Part shown: positions 26,382 through 33,926 of the stretch, piece after piece
How positions within the stretch are numbered: the stretch's first letter is position 1
How the letters are laid out: every line of letters starts with the position of its first letter
Source: Nodosilinea foveolarum
GTDB taxonomy: Bacteria > Cyanobacteriota > Cyanobacteriia > Phormidesmidales > Phormidesmidaceae
Direction of reading: 5' to 3'
Length of the DNA stretch: 38,397 bases
Assembly (NCBI GenBank): GCA_003242035.1
Contig: QBMC01000022.1
Location: forward strand, 1-38,397
Made by a program: the position numbers and the translations under genes
The notes under the pieces: generated by a model
Databases searched by the model: none
Seen by the model: the letters and a program-made list of their open reading frames with translations, nothing else
What the model was told of the DNA's origin: nothing

Positions 26382-27704
26382 TCAGGTTTCGTTGAGTCGG
26401 CGACGAAATTCTGCCTCTAACTGGTCGGCCCGGTCAACTTCTTGCTCTAGCAGCCCAGACTCAGTGCTGTACACGGCTTCATCCGCTCGCAGTATTTTCT
26501 GACTAGCAAACTGTCGGGCAAACGCCAGCTTTTCTTTCAAAGATGCGCCTAGTCGGTTCACGGCTTCTGCCCGCTCAGCCCGTTCAGCGTTGCGTCGCTC
26601 AATTTTGCGATTGCGCCACTGCACCCAGTAATAGCGACCTAGCGGCACGGCTAAAAAGGCAATGCCATAGCCCAGCGCTAGCCAAAAAAGTAGCTGCGCC
26701 AGTCCGCCAAATCCCAGGGCGATCGCCACTGGCAGCCTAGTTCGCAGCACCAGTGAACCAATAATCAGTAACGCACCCAAACCAATGGATATCAACACCT
26801 GATCCGAAGACGCTTGCGTAAACTTGCGTTTAGTCTCTTTCAAGTAGGCCCCTACAGACTGACGACCCCGCTCTACCGCCGACACCTGAAGCTCGGGGAA
26901 GTAATACACCATTTCGCCCGCTGGACTCACTTCTGGCTGGCCGTTAAAGCGGGTGAGTACCGGCAGCATGTAGTCCTCAAATTCTTTATCCCAACCTGAG
27001 CCTAAATCGTCTAAATAAGGCACCACTTGCTCTGCAATGATAGCGCCGCCATCGTTGCGGATGATATTGCCAATCGTTCGCCAGCGACGCTCTTCTAAAT
27101 CGGCATTAGGATCGCCATCGCCAAACAGAAAAGAAAATATCGCTTCGAGGAAGTTGAGGCGATCGCCCCCTTCACCTGATCGCCCTGCCGCCGATCTACT
27201 AGAACGACCAACAGACCGATTAGGATTGCGCCGTCCGCCCCTGCCGTAGTTGAAGTTGAACAGGTAGAAAAAGTTGAACGGGGAGATGTAAAAGCCGCCG
27301 CCGCCGCGATTGTCCCGGTTATCACCACCGCCCTGACTTTGAGCCGCAATCGTCAGCGCAAAAATAGCCAGAAATACGGCCGCAACCAACACCATCAAGA
27401 TGATGCCAAACGAGATTCGAATAATGTAGAAAAGGACGTTCCAAACCTTAGACAGTATTGCTTGAAGCCTAAGCTGCCAGTACTTATTACGCAGTACACC
27501 TCGAAAATTACGCGAAAATTCGTAGGCAATTTCGCCCGAGTCTGAAACCTGCATATGGCCCTGAGTTTCAGAAGCTAGCGCCAGCAGCCCCTGCTGAGCA
27601 ATCTCTACATTCAGGCCCGCTTTAGCCGCGACATCGCCGACGGTGACGCGATAGTCAAGCGCCTCTACCGCCTGCATTACTTGCTTGTCGAGTTCTACTA
27701 CCAT
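26382..27704 (-). CDS. Conserved cyanobacterial membrane protein of unknown function
   Basis: A 440-residue protein. Residues 1-70 look like a small helix-turn-helix-type domain (VTVGDVAAKAGLN). One hydrophobic segment is at about 90-120, followed by a Gly/Asn/Arg-rich loop with an FNFFYLFNFNYG cluster and by EERRWRTIGNIIRNDGGAI. Two more hydrophobic segments lie near 305-345 and a charged, coiled-coil-like tail near 370-440. Similar proteins occur in cyanobacteria and plastids; I cannot assign a function. ATG 27704 is preferred over GTG 27710 because GAGG lies 9 bases before it. Confidence 0.7.
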   Translation of the reverse strand: MVVELDKQVMQAVEALDYRVTVGDVAAKAGLNVEIAQQGLLALASETQGHMQVSDSGEIAYEFSRNFRGVLRNKYWQLRLQAILSKVWNVLFYIIRISFGIILMVLVAAVFLAIFALTIAAQSQGGGDNRDNRGGGGFYISPFNFFYLFNFNYGRGGRRNPNRSVGRSSRSAAGRSGEGGDRLNFLEAIFSFLFGDGDPNADLEERRWRTIGNIIRNDGGAIIAEQVVPYLDDLGSGWDKEFEDYMLPVLTRFNGQPEVSPAGEMVYYFPELQVSAVERGRQSVGAYLKETKRKFTQASSDQVLISIGLGALLIIGSLVLRTRLPVAIALGFGGLAQLLFWLALGYGIAFLAVPLGRYYWVQWRNRKIERRNAERAERAEAVNRLGASLKEKLAFARQFASQKILRADEAVYSTESGLLEQEVDRADQLEAEFRRRLNET

Positions 27705-27752
27705 TCGCACTTACCTCAAAAAAAGTACAGCCTTAGGCTATCTCGCTTAGCC

Positions 27753-27768
27753 CAGATCACTTGATCTG
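27753..27768. promoter_or_regulatory. Palindrome upstream of the membrane-protein gene
   Basis: A perfect 7-bp inverted repeat with a 2-base centre, CAGATCA-CT-TGATCTG, about 50 bases before the start codon at 27704. Position and symmetry fit a dimeric regulator site, but no regulator can be named. Confidence 0.35.
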
Positions 27769-27862
27769 TAGTCTGTATTATTCAGTATAAGAGGCGAATA
27801 GTTGAGTGGGTACAAGCGCAGGGTTCGGATTGCCCTCTGGTCGAGACTACCGCTACGAACCT

Positions 27863-27905
27863 AAAAAAACGCCGCTATTCCGGGAAGGGAGTAGCCGCGT
27901 TTTAG
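27863..27905 (-). terminator. Intrinsic terminator of the CURT1/CAAD gene
   Basis: On the minus strand AAAACGCGGCTA pairs with TAGCGGCGTTTT (one mismatch) across a 14-base loop and continues into a run of seven T. It lies about 125 bases after the stop codon. Confidence 0.7.
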
Positions 27906-28031
27906 GGCTTACAACGAAGTGTTGTAACGAGTTGTCTGATCGTCAGTTCCGACACTAATGTCCCGGAATATTAATCACGAAAAATTAGTCTCAGAATATC
28001 AGCACTAGAGCATTCAAGCGCGAGCAGCCGT

Positions 28032-28490
28032 TTAAAGCTGAGACGCCCGACCCAAGATTTGATCTTTGAGCGCGTTCATTTCGCTGGCTAGCTCGCTGCG
28101 ATTAGACGCTTTGAGTAAGTAGCGGTAAATGAACCAGCCGCTGTAGAGCAAACCGATTAGCTCCAGGGAAGGGGCTAAAACCGGCACATCGTTGAGGGCA
28201 TCTAGAATGGCCAGCGTCATTTTGATGGATAGAAACAGGCCAAAAAATAGACCTAGCGCAATTAATGGACGCTTGTACTCAACGAAGAACTCGCCGAAGT
28301 ATTTGTCCAAATCGCCTAACTTACCCACCACCTGCGCAGTCACTCGCTTTACCTGGGCAACGGTTTCCGCCGTCGCATCTTCTGTAGTACCGGCAGTCCC
28401 TTCGGTCTTAAGTTTCACTTGGGCGACCGTCTCATCTGTATACGGGTCGCCTTCCGCACCGAAATCATCTGTTTTAAAGTCTGTAGCCAT
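28032..28490 (-). CDS. CURT1/CAAD-domain thylakoid membrane protein
   Basis: A 152-residue protein with an acidic, Thr/Glu-rich N-terminus (1-45), an amphipathic helix (about 46-68), two closely spaced membrane helices (about 74-99 and 105-126) and a C-terminal amphipathic helix. FFVEYKRPLIALGLFF and LIGLLYSGWFIYRYLL are typical of CAAD domains, the membrane module also found appended to some cyanobacterial aminoacyl-tRNA synthetases and shared with plant CURT1, which bends thylakoid membranes. Here it stands alone, so a thylakoid-shaping role is likely. TETVAQVK occurs twice in the N-terminal part as an internal repeat. Confidence 0.82.
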   Translation of the reverse strand: MATDFKTDDFGAEGDPYTDETVAQVKLKTEGTAGTTEDATAETVAQVKRVTAQVVGKLGDLDKYFGEFFVEYKRPLIALGLFFGLFLSIKMTLAILDALNDVPVLAPSLELIGLLYSGWFIYRYLLKASNRSELASEMNALKDQILGRASQL

Positions 28491-28903
28491 AGCTATTTAT
28501 GGAAGTAACAACATTGGGAATTGGGATTAAATTGAGACTAGTCATCGAGCGTAGAAATTAAGGCACCATGATAGCGCCTTGAACTCGCGGTGACTAGAGC
28601 AAGTAGGAAAAACTACGCAACCGTAGTTTCACAGTCACAGTAAAACTATTCTTGCCACCCTTAGATTTTTTTTCGCCCGTCTGGAGAAACAAATTGGCAA
28701 AAAAATCTGAGGGAAAAAATAGGCGGCTTAGCTGAACGGCTTAATTAACTACTTGCTCGCAGATATTATAATACTCTAGTACTACTCAAAGAGCACGATC
28801 AGCTAAGCGTGAAAAATTGTGAGGCTTTAGGCGCGATCGCTCACCAAATCAAACCCATTCCCTAAAATAAAAGTCCAGAGCGCCCAATCAGGAGACACTT
28901 CTC
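28491..28903. other. Divergent promoter region between CURT1/CAAD and hflX
   Basis: About 410 bases without a gene. A hairpin AAACTACG-CAAC-CGTAGTTT sits at 28610-28629; on the minus strand it is followed by a T-run, so it could act as an attenuator in the CURT1/CAAD leader. A smaller AAGGC/GCCTT pair is at about 28560-28580. A HIP1 site is near 28835. Confidence 0.4.
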
Positions 28904-30598
28904 ATAGAAAAAATCTACGGCGAGCTAAAAGGACTCAAATCTAGCCAGCTAAAAGAACTCCAGCGAGTGTACCATCAGCGACTGCCCGTAGACCGGGTGA
29001 CCACACCAGAGTTCGCCCAGCGGCTAGCCTCTATCAGTACGGATATCAATCAGGCCGTCTGCGCGTATATCGACCGGCGCGGTCACGTCATCAGAGTAGG
29101 CGTAGGCAGTCCGCACCAAACGCAAATTCCGGTGTTAGAACTGCCTCGCTACGGCGCAGAACGGCTGTGTGGCATTCGCTGCGTGGCCACCCAGCTCAAA
29201 ATAGAGCCACCGAGTCACAGCGTCCTCACCGCCATGGCTATTCAAAGGTTAGATGCGATCGCCCTGCTCACCCTCACCGGCACCGGCTTCAAACGCAAAG
29301 GTGGCGGCGCAACTGGCTACATCCGCGATGCCTATTTAGCGCATCTCGTTCCAGACCCGGTGGAAAAGTGGATCGTCTCAGAACCGCTAACGCTAGACGA
29401 GCTAGACGAGCAAGACTTTCTAGACTTAGCCGAAAGTTTGGAGGAAGAATTTCGCCGCGTCTTTGTCGCACAGCAAGTAGACACCGATCACGAGCGCGTG
29501 ATTGTCGTGGGCTTACAAACTGATCGAATGGACGAAGATACGTTCAATAACGGGCTAGAAGAAGTCGCGAGACTGGTCGATACAGCAGGCGGCGATGTAC
29601 TAGAAACGGTGACTCAAAAACGGTCAAAGCCTCACCCGAGAACGGTTATTGGCGCGGGTAAGGTCGATGACATTGCGCTGTCGGTGCAGACGCTGGGGGC
29701 GAATTTGGTGGTGTGCGATCGCGATCTATCCCCCGCCCAGGTACGCAACTTAGAAGCCCACATCGGTGTTCGCGTCGTAGACCGCACCGAGCTGATTTTG
29801 GATATCTTCGCGCAGCGGGCGCAGTCTGGCGCAGGTAAATTGCAGGTAGAACTGGCCCAGCTCGAATATCAGCTACCCAGGCTCACCGGACGCGGTCAGG
29901 CCATGTCCAGACTCGGGGGCGGTATTGGCACTCGAGGCCCCGGTGAAACCAAGCTGGAGACCGAGCGACGAGCCATTCAAAAGCGGATCACTCGCTTGCA
30001 AAGAGAAGTGGATGGCATCCAGGAGCATCGGGCCAGAATGCGACAGCGGCGGCAGCATCAGTCCGTGCCGTCGGTGGCGATTATTGGTTATACCAACGCG
30101 GGCAAATCTACGCTGCTCAATCGGCTAACGGACGCGGAAGTCTACGCGGCAGATCAGCTTTTTGCCACCCTCGACCCGACGACGCGAAGAATTAGCATCC
30201 CAGAGGCGGACAGTCATGAGGTGCGATCGCTCGTCCTCACCGACACCGTAGGCTTCATTCAAGACCTACCGCCCGCCCTGATGGATGCCTTTCGCGCCAC
30301 CCTCGAAGAAGTCACCGAAGCCGACGCGCTAATTCACGTCGTCGATGCCTCGCATCACGCCTGGAAAGAGCATATTCGTTCAGTTATGGGCTTGCTGGGT
30401 CAGATGCCGATTGCGCCAGGGCCAATTTTACTGGTGTTCAACAAACTAGACAAAGCTAATACTGATGCTTTAGAGCTGGCAAAAGACGAGTACCCGCAGG
30501 CCGTATTTATCTCCGCCGCCAACAATTTAGGGATGGACACGCTGCGGCAGAAAATACTTCAGCTCATTGACTATGCCGTTGCGAAAGAAGCAGGTTAA
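28904..30598 (+). CDS. hflX: GTPase HflX
   Basis: A ribosome-associated GTPase that rescues or splits stalled 70S ribosomes. The nucleotide-binding motifs are GYTNAGKSTLLN (G1), DTVGFIQDLP (G3) and NKLDKA (G4); the HflX domain has GAGKVDDIAL and the RLGGGIGTRGPGETKLE glycine-rich segment. Cyanobacterial proteins are about 560 residues. The first ordinary start is GTG at 28967, but the conserved N-terminus (EKIYGELKGLK, SSQLKELQRVY) lies upstream in the same open frame, which has no ATG, GTG or TTG back to a stop at 28868. AGGAGA is 8 bases before ATA at 28904, so I place the start there. Confidence 0.85.
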   Translation: MEKIYGELKGLKSSQLKELQRVYHQRLPVDRVTTPEFAQRLASISTDINQAVCAYIDRRGHVIRVGVGSPHQTQIPVLELPRYGAERLCGIRCVATQLKIEPPSHSVLTAMAIQRLDAIALLTLTGTGFKRKGGGATGYIRDAYLAHLVPDPVEKWIVSEPLTLDELDEQDFLDLAESLEEEFRRVFVAQQVDTDHERVIVVGLQTDRMDEDTFNNGLEEVARLVDTAGGDVLETVTQKRSKPHPRTVIGAGKVDDIALSVQTLGANLVVCDRDLSPAQVRNLEAHIGVRVVDRTELILDIFAQRAQSGAGKLQVELAQLEYQLPRLTGRGQAMSRLGGGIGTRGPGETKLETERRAIQKRITRLQREVDGIQEHRARMRQRRQHQSVPSVAIIGYTNAGKSTLLNRLTDAEVYAADQLFATLDPTTRRISIPEADSHEVRSLVLTDTVGFIQDLPPALMDAFRATLEEVTEADALIHVVDASHHAWKEHIRSVMGLLGQMPIAPGPILLVFNKLDKANTDALELAKDEYPQAVFISAANNLGMDTLRQKILQLIDYAVAKEAG

Positions 30599-30607
30599 TT
30601 ACGAGTG

Positions 30608-30634
30608 GCCGCTTAGCAAATATTCGCTAAGCGG
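30608..30634. terminator. Hairpin between convergent hflX and nuclease-like gene
   Basis: GCCGCTTAGC pairs perfectly with GCTAAGCGGC across 7 bases. The right arm overlaps the stop codon of the minus-strand gene. There is no T-run on either side, so it is a weak terminator or an mRNA-end structure serving both genes. Confidence 0.5.
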
Positions 30635-31241
30635 CTAGTGCTCCTAGCAAAATTGACATCACAACTGGCAAAGAGCTAGGAACGGCGTAGATGGTCGTAT
30701 CCTTGACGATATGCTGCGCCTCAATATCAAAACGACCGAACACCCAAGCATCTCCAGTCGTTACCGCGCCGTATAGCGTTTCCTTCATCTTTTCTAATTG
30801 GGAAATTGCAATCATCTCAATCGCTAGCTGCGTAAATCCTCGGGCTAAGTCGCCGTTTTTTGCTTCTATCACCAGCAGACTTTTGGGGCCTCTCACCAGA
30901 TAATCCAGCTTGCCTTTAAGCTGATTGCTAACCGTCAGAGGATACTCAATTCGGAGCTGGCTCCCAGAGAGTTCGGCGATTTTGAAGAGAATAGGTGAAG
31001 CCAGCGTCTCGCGACGAGCAATCTCACTCGACAGGCTAACCGTTATCTCCATTCGCTTTTCCAATTCGAGCTGTAGCGGAGCGGCAACCTCTACAGGAAC
31101 ATCTGCCTTGGGTAGAGAAAGCTTAGTTGAACTAAAACTAACGCCAAATTCAGAGAGGATATCGTCCGTCTCGTAAGGCATCTCAAAATACGAGCGAAAC
31201 GTATAGGACTTGCCTTTCTCTAAAAGATTCAGACGAGACAT
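30627..31241 (-). CDS. PD-(D/E)XK nuclease-like protein
   Basis: A 204-residue protein whose second half shows a PD-(D/E)XK pattern: Asp113 in GKLDYLV, Glu126 and Lys128 in LLVIEAKNGDL and a following Gln138, with Glu73 a possible helix-1 acid. This fold covers restriction, repair and RNA-processing nucleases. The first half has no recognised domain. No methyltransferase, helicase or toxin-antitoxin partner lies next to it, so it appears to be a stand-alone protein and its substrate is unknown. It is convergent with hflX. Confidence 0.6.
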   Translation of the reverse strand: MSRLNLLEKGKSYTFRSYFEMPYETDDILSEFGVSFSSTKLSLPKADVPVEVAAPLQLELEKRMEITVSLSSEIARRETLASPILFKIAELSGSQLRIEYPLTVSNQLKGKLDYLVRGPKSLLVIEAKNGDLARGFTQLAIEMIAISQLEKMKETLYGAVTTGDAWVFGRFDIEAQHIVKDTTIYAVPSSLPVVMSILLGALAA

Positions 31242-31308
31242 AGCCTATTGCCAAATGGAAGGTGCTTCTAATCTATCGCGATTCCACTGCAATCATTCAG
31301 TTCGCGAG

Positions 31309-31716
31309 TCAGTCCGTTGGAGATTCAAATCCAGAGAGCGTTGCCAGTTCGCCTAGTGGCTGTGCGCCTTGGTAATACTCGCCCCCAATTATCCAGGTAG
31401 GATATGCCTCTATCCCCACCGAATCGCACAGCTCTACTTGCGCCCCAAACCCTTCTGGATCGCACTCTACGTAGGGAATTTGGGTCGCCGCACCGCCAAA
31501 GTAATCCTTTTGAACCGCGCAGTGCGGACACCAGTAAGCCCCATACATTTTTGCGCCCGTTTCGGTGAGGTAATCGGCCAAACGAGCCTCATACGAATCC
31601 GCCAAATTGCTGCACCCGACGAGGGTCGCTACGAACAGAATAGAACTCGCAGAACCTGCTATCTTTGCAGCGCGAGGCAACCGATTGTGCATAAGCCGTA
31701 CCTGTTTGCGTAGCAT
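31309..31716 (-). CDS. Thioredoxin-like lipoprotein
   Basis: A 135-residue product from ATG 31716, chosen because GGAG lies 7 bases before it; the open frame extends to 31803 without a better site. A hydrophobic stretch ends in the lipobox LVGC, so the protein is expected to be membrane-anchored outside the cytoplasm. The thioredoxin fold has the active site YWCPHC and the cis-Pro loop YPTW. ELCDSVGI supplies an additional cysteine. The sequence is similar to the thioredoxin domain fused to VKOR in cyanobacteria, suggesting a role in disulfide formation. It is divergent from the HtrA gene. Confidence 0.75.
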   Translation of the reverse strand: MLRKQVRLMHNRLPRAAKIAGSASSILFVATLVGCSNLADSYEARLADYLTETGAKMYGAYWCPHCAVQKDYFGGAATQIPYVECDPEGFGAQVELCDSVGIEAYPTWIIGGEYYQGAQPLGELATLSGFESPTD

Positions 31717-31844
31717 ATCCACACTCCACATTACTAAAATAAGCTGGCACAATAAGGAACAACTTCTTACCCTATAAGGACGAGCGCCAGCAGGTGCGCC
31801 CATAGGCTTAGCGCTACTCGCCCGTCACCTACGAGAAAGACTCG

Positions 31845-33068
31845 ATGAACATCATTCATAATTTGGCTCCGCTTGGTCTGTGCTTACGATGGATTACCGC
31901 TACGGCGATCGCTCTCCTGCTCACCAACAGCCTATGGACGCTGCCCGCGAGTGCTCAAGACTCAGCGACTCAGTCACTAGATATTCCCGAACAGTCTATT
32001 CCTAAACAGTCCCCAGCGCTCAGCGCCCTTGCTTCAGAAAGTTTCGTCGCGCAGGCCGTTCGCACTGTAGGCGACGCGGTGGTAAGGATTGACACCGAGC
32101 GCACCATTACGCGCAACGTGCCCGATCTGTTCTACGAAGATCCCTTTTTTCGAGGCAGACTGGGCGGGCCAAACTTTCAAAACATTCCGCAAGAGGAGCA
32201 CCTGAAAGGGCAGGGGTCAGGGTTCATCATCAATCAGGGCGGTGATATTTTAACGAACGCTCACGTGGTTAACGGTGCTGATACCGTGATGGTGACCCTC
32301 AAAGACGGGCGTTCGTTTGATGGCGTAGTTGAAGGCGTAGACGACATTACCGATTTGGCGGTAATCCACATTGATGCCAAAGGCGAAGCGCTGCCGATCT
32401 CTCAACTGGGTGATTCGGATGCCGTATCGGTGGGCGATTGGGCGATCGCCGTCGGCAACCCACTTGGCCTAGACAATACTGTTACCCTCGGCATCGTCAG
32501 CACGCTCAAGCGCTCTAGCGCTGCGGTTGGCATTCCCGACAAGCGCATCGACTTTATTCAAACCGACGCGGCGATTAATCCGGGTAACTCAGGCGGACCA
32601 TTGCTTAACGCTAGAGGCCAGGTCATCGGCATTAACACCGCCATTCGAGCCGACGCCATGGGGATCGGATTTGCCATTCCGATTAATAAGGCCAAAGCGA
32701 TTCAGGCGAATTTAGCTAGAGGCGAGCGCATTGCTCATCCTTATCTGGGCGTACAAATTGCCACGCTTACGCCCGACATGGCAAAGATTAATAACGAAGA
32801 CCCGAACAGCGCGATTCAACTCCCCGAAACTGAAGGCGTTTTAGTGGTCCGAGTATTACCCAACACGCCTGCGGCAGCAGCCGGACTGCGCCGAGGCGAT
32901 GTGATTGTCAAAATTTCTGGCAGGTCAGTCACCAGGGCCGATCAGCTCCAGAGCCAGATTGATCAAGTCTCGGTTGGCGAGGCGTTAGAGGTGACTTTGA
33001 AAAGGGGCGATCGCACCCAACTTTTCTCAGTAAAAACAGCCGATCTATCCACTCAAGAGAAGGCATAA
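31845..33068 (+). CDS. HtrA/Deg-family serine protease
   Basis: A 407-residue exported protease for damaged or misfolded proteins in the periplasm or thylakoid lumen. A signal peptide ends at PASAQ near 38. The trypsin-like domain has His140 in TNAHVV, Asp170 in DLAVI and Ser249 in GNSGGPL. One PDZ domain (about 300-395) includes LGVQIATL and GLRRGDVIVKISG. Cyanobacteria carry three paralogues (HtrA, HhoA, HhoB); which one this is cannot be decided here. The TspO-like gene follows after 24 bases on the same strand. Confidence 0.95.
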   Translation: MNIIHNLAPLGLCLRWITATAIALLLTNSLWTLPASAQDSATQSLDIPEQSIPKQSPALSALASESFVAQAVRTVGDAVVRIDTERTITRNVPDLFYEDPFFRGRLGGPNFQNIPQEEHLKGQGSGFIINQGGDILTNAHVVNGADTVMVTLKDGRSFDGVVEGVDDITDLAVIHIDAKGEALPISQLGDSDAVSVGDWAIAVGNPLGLDNTVTLGIVSTLKRSSAAVGIPDKRIDFIQTDAAINPGNSGGPLLNARGQVIGINTAIRADAMGIGFAIPINKAKAIQANLARGERIAHPYLGVQIATLTPDMAKINNEDPNSAIQLPETEGVLVVRVLPNTPAAAAGLRRGDVIVKISGRSVTRADQLQSQIDQVSVGEALEVTLKRGDRTQLFSVKTADLSTQEKA

Positions 33069-33092
33069 CTCAGTCTGAGGTGAGTAAAACAA

Positions 33093-33926
33093 ATGACAAA
33101 CCAAACCACTCAGCCGAGTGCAAAGACGCCTAAAAATCACATCGGGCGGCAGTGGCTCACGGTGGCGACTGTGCTCCTGTCCATCGCCGTCAACATCCTG
33201 TCTATTCCCTTTCCGCCCGAGGGTAAAAACATCGGCGAAGTCTCCGACACCACGTTTGGCAATGTTCTAATTACGCCTGCTGGCTATGCCTTTCCGTACA
33301 TCTGGAGCCTGGTTTACATAGGACTTATTGCCTTTGCGATCTATCAGTTTTTGCCCCAGCAGCGCTACAGCCAGCCGATTGCAAAAACGGCCTGGGGAGT
33401 AGTGGGCGCAGCCGTTTTGCAAATACTTTGGGTCTTCGCCTTTCTCACGTCCTATTTTTGGCTCAGCGTCATCCTGATGATCGGGATTTTTGCCTGCTTG
33501 CTGTTTGCCTACCTGCAAACTCGCTCGGTCAAACCCAATCGCAAAGTTCGCTGGCTGTTGCAAGCGCCCATTAGTATTTACTTTAGCTGGATTACGGTAG
33601 CTGCCGTCGTCAACATCGCGTCAGTGCTGATGATCAATCTACCCGAGTACTGGTCTACGGTGTCTACTGGCCCAGCGGCGCTAACGGTGGTGATGATGAC
33701 TATTTGCGCTGCTCTATCGGCGACAGTTGCCCTTCGCCAGGGAGATGCTTCGTATCCGGCGGTCACGGTTTGGGCATTGAGTGCGATCGCCGTCCGTCAT
33801 GCCGCCATCCCCTCGCTAGCCTTTCTAGGCGTTGGCCTAGCCATTGGCCTCACGGTGATCATCGTGCGAATTGTCGCCAACGGCAGAGGCCGCACCCAGC
33901 CATCTTACCCGGCGGATATGCCGTGA
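33093..33926 (+). CDS. TspO/MBR-like tryptophan-rich membrane protein
   Basis: A 277-residue integral membrane protein with about seven hydrophobic segments. LITPAGYAFPYIWSLVYIGL and LQILWVFAFLTSYFWLSV resemble the core of the TspO/MBR family, which in other bacteria binds porphyrins or relatives; the C-terminal helices are an extension beyond the five of classical TspO. It starts 24 bases after the HtrA stop and is probably co-transcribed. Its last 22 bases overlap the 3' end of the convergent glycosyltransferase gene. Function in this organism is inferred from the family only. Confidence 0.72.
   Translation: MTNQTTQPSAKTPKNHIGRQWLTVATVLLSIAVNILSIPFPPEGKNIGEVSDTTFGNVLITPAGYAFPYIWSLVYIGLIAFAIYQFLPQQRYSQPIAKTAWGVVGAAVLQILWVFAFLTSYFWLSVILMIGIFACLLFAYLQTRSVKPNRKVRWLLQAPISIYFSWITVAAVVNIASVLMINLPEYWSTVSTGPAALTVVMMTICAALSATVALRQGDASYPAVTVWALSAIAVRHAAIPSLAFLGVGLAIGLTVIIVRIVANGRGRTQPSYPADMP

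Larger units (their letters stand above)
27705..28031. other. Intergenic region with palindrome and nested hairpins
   Basis: No gene is visible. Close to the start of the membrane-protein gene is a palindrome CAGATCA-CT-TGATCTG (27753-27768). Further right are the terminator of the CURT1/CAAD gene (27863-27905), a TTACAAC-GAAGT-GTTGTAA hairpin (27909-27927) and a 10-bp inverted repeat TATTCCGGGA/TCCCGGAATA (27876-27885 and 27961-27970) enclosing the last two. Confidence 0.5.
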
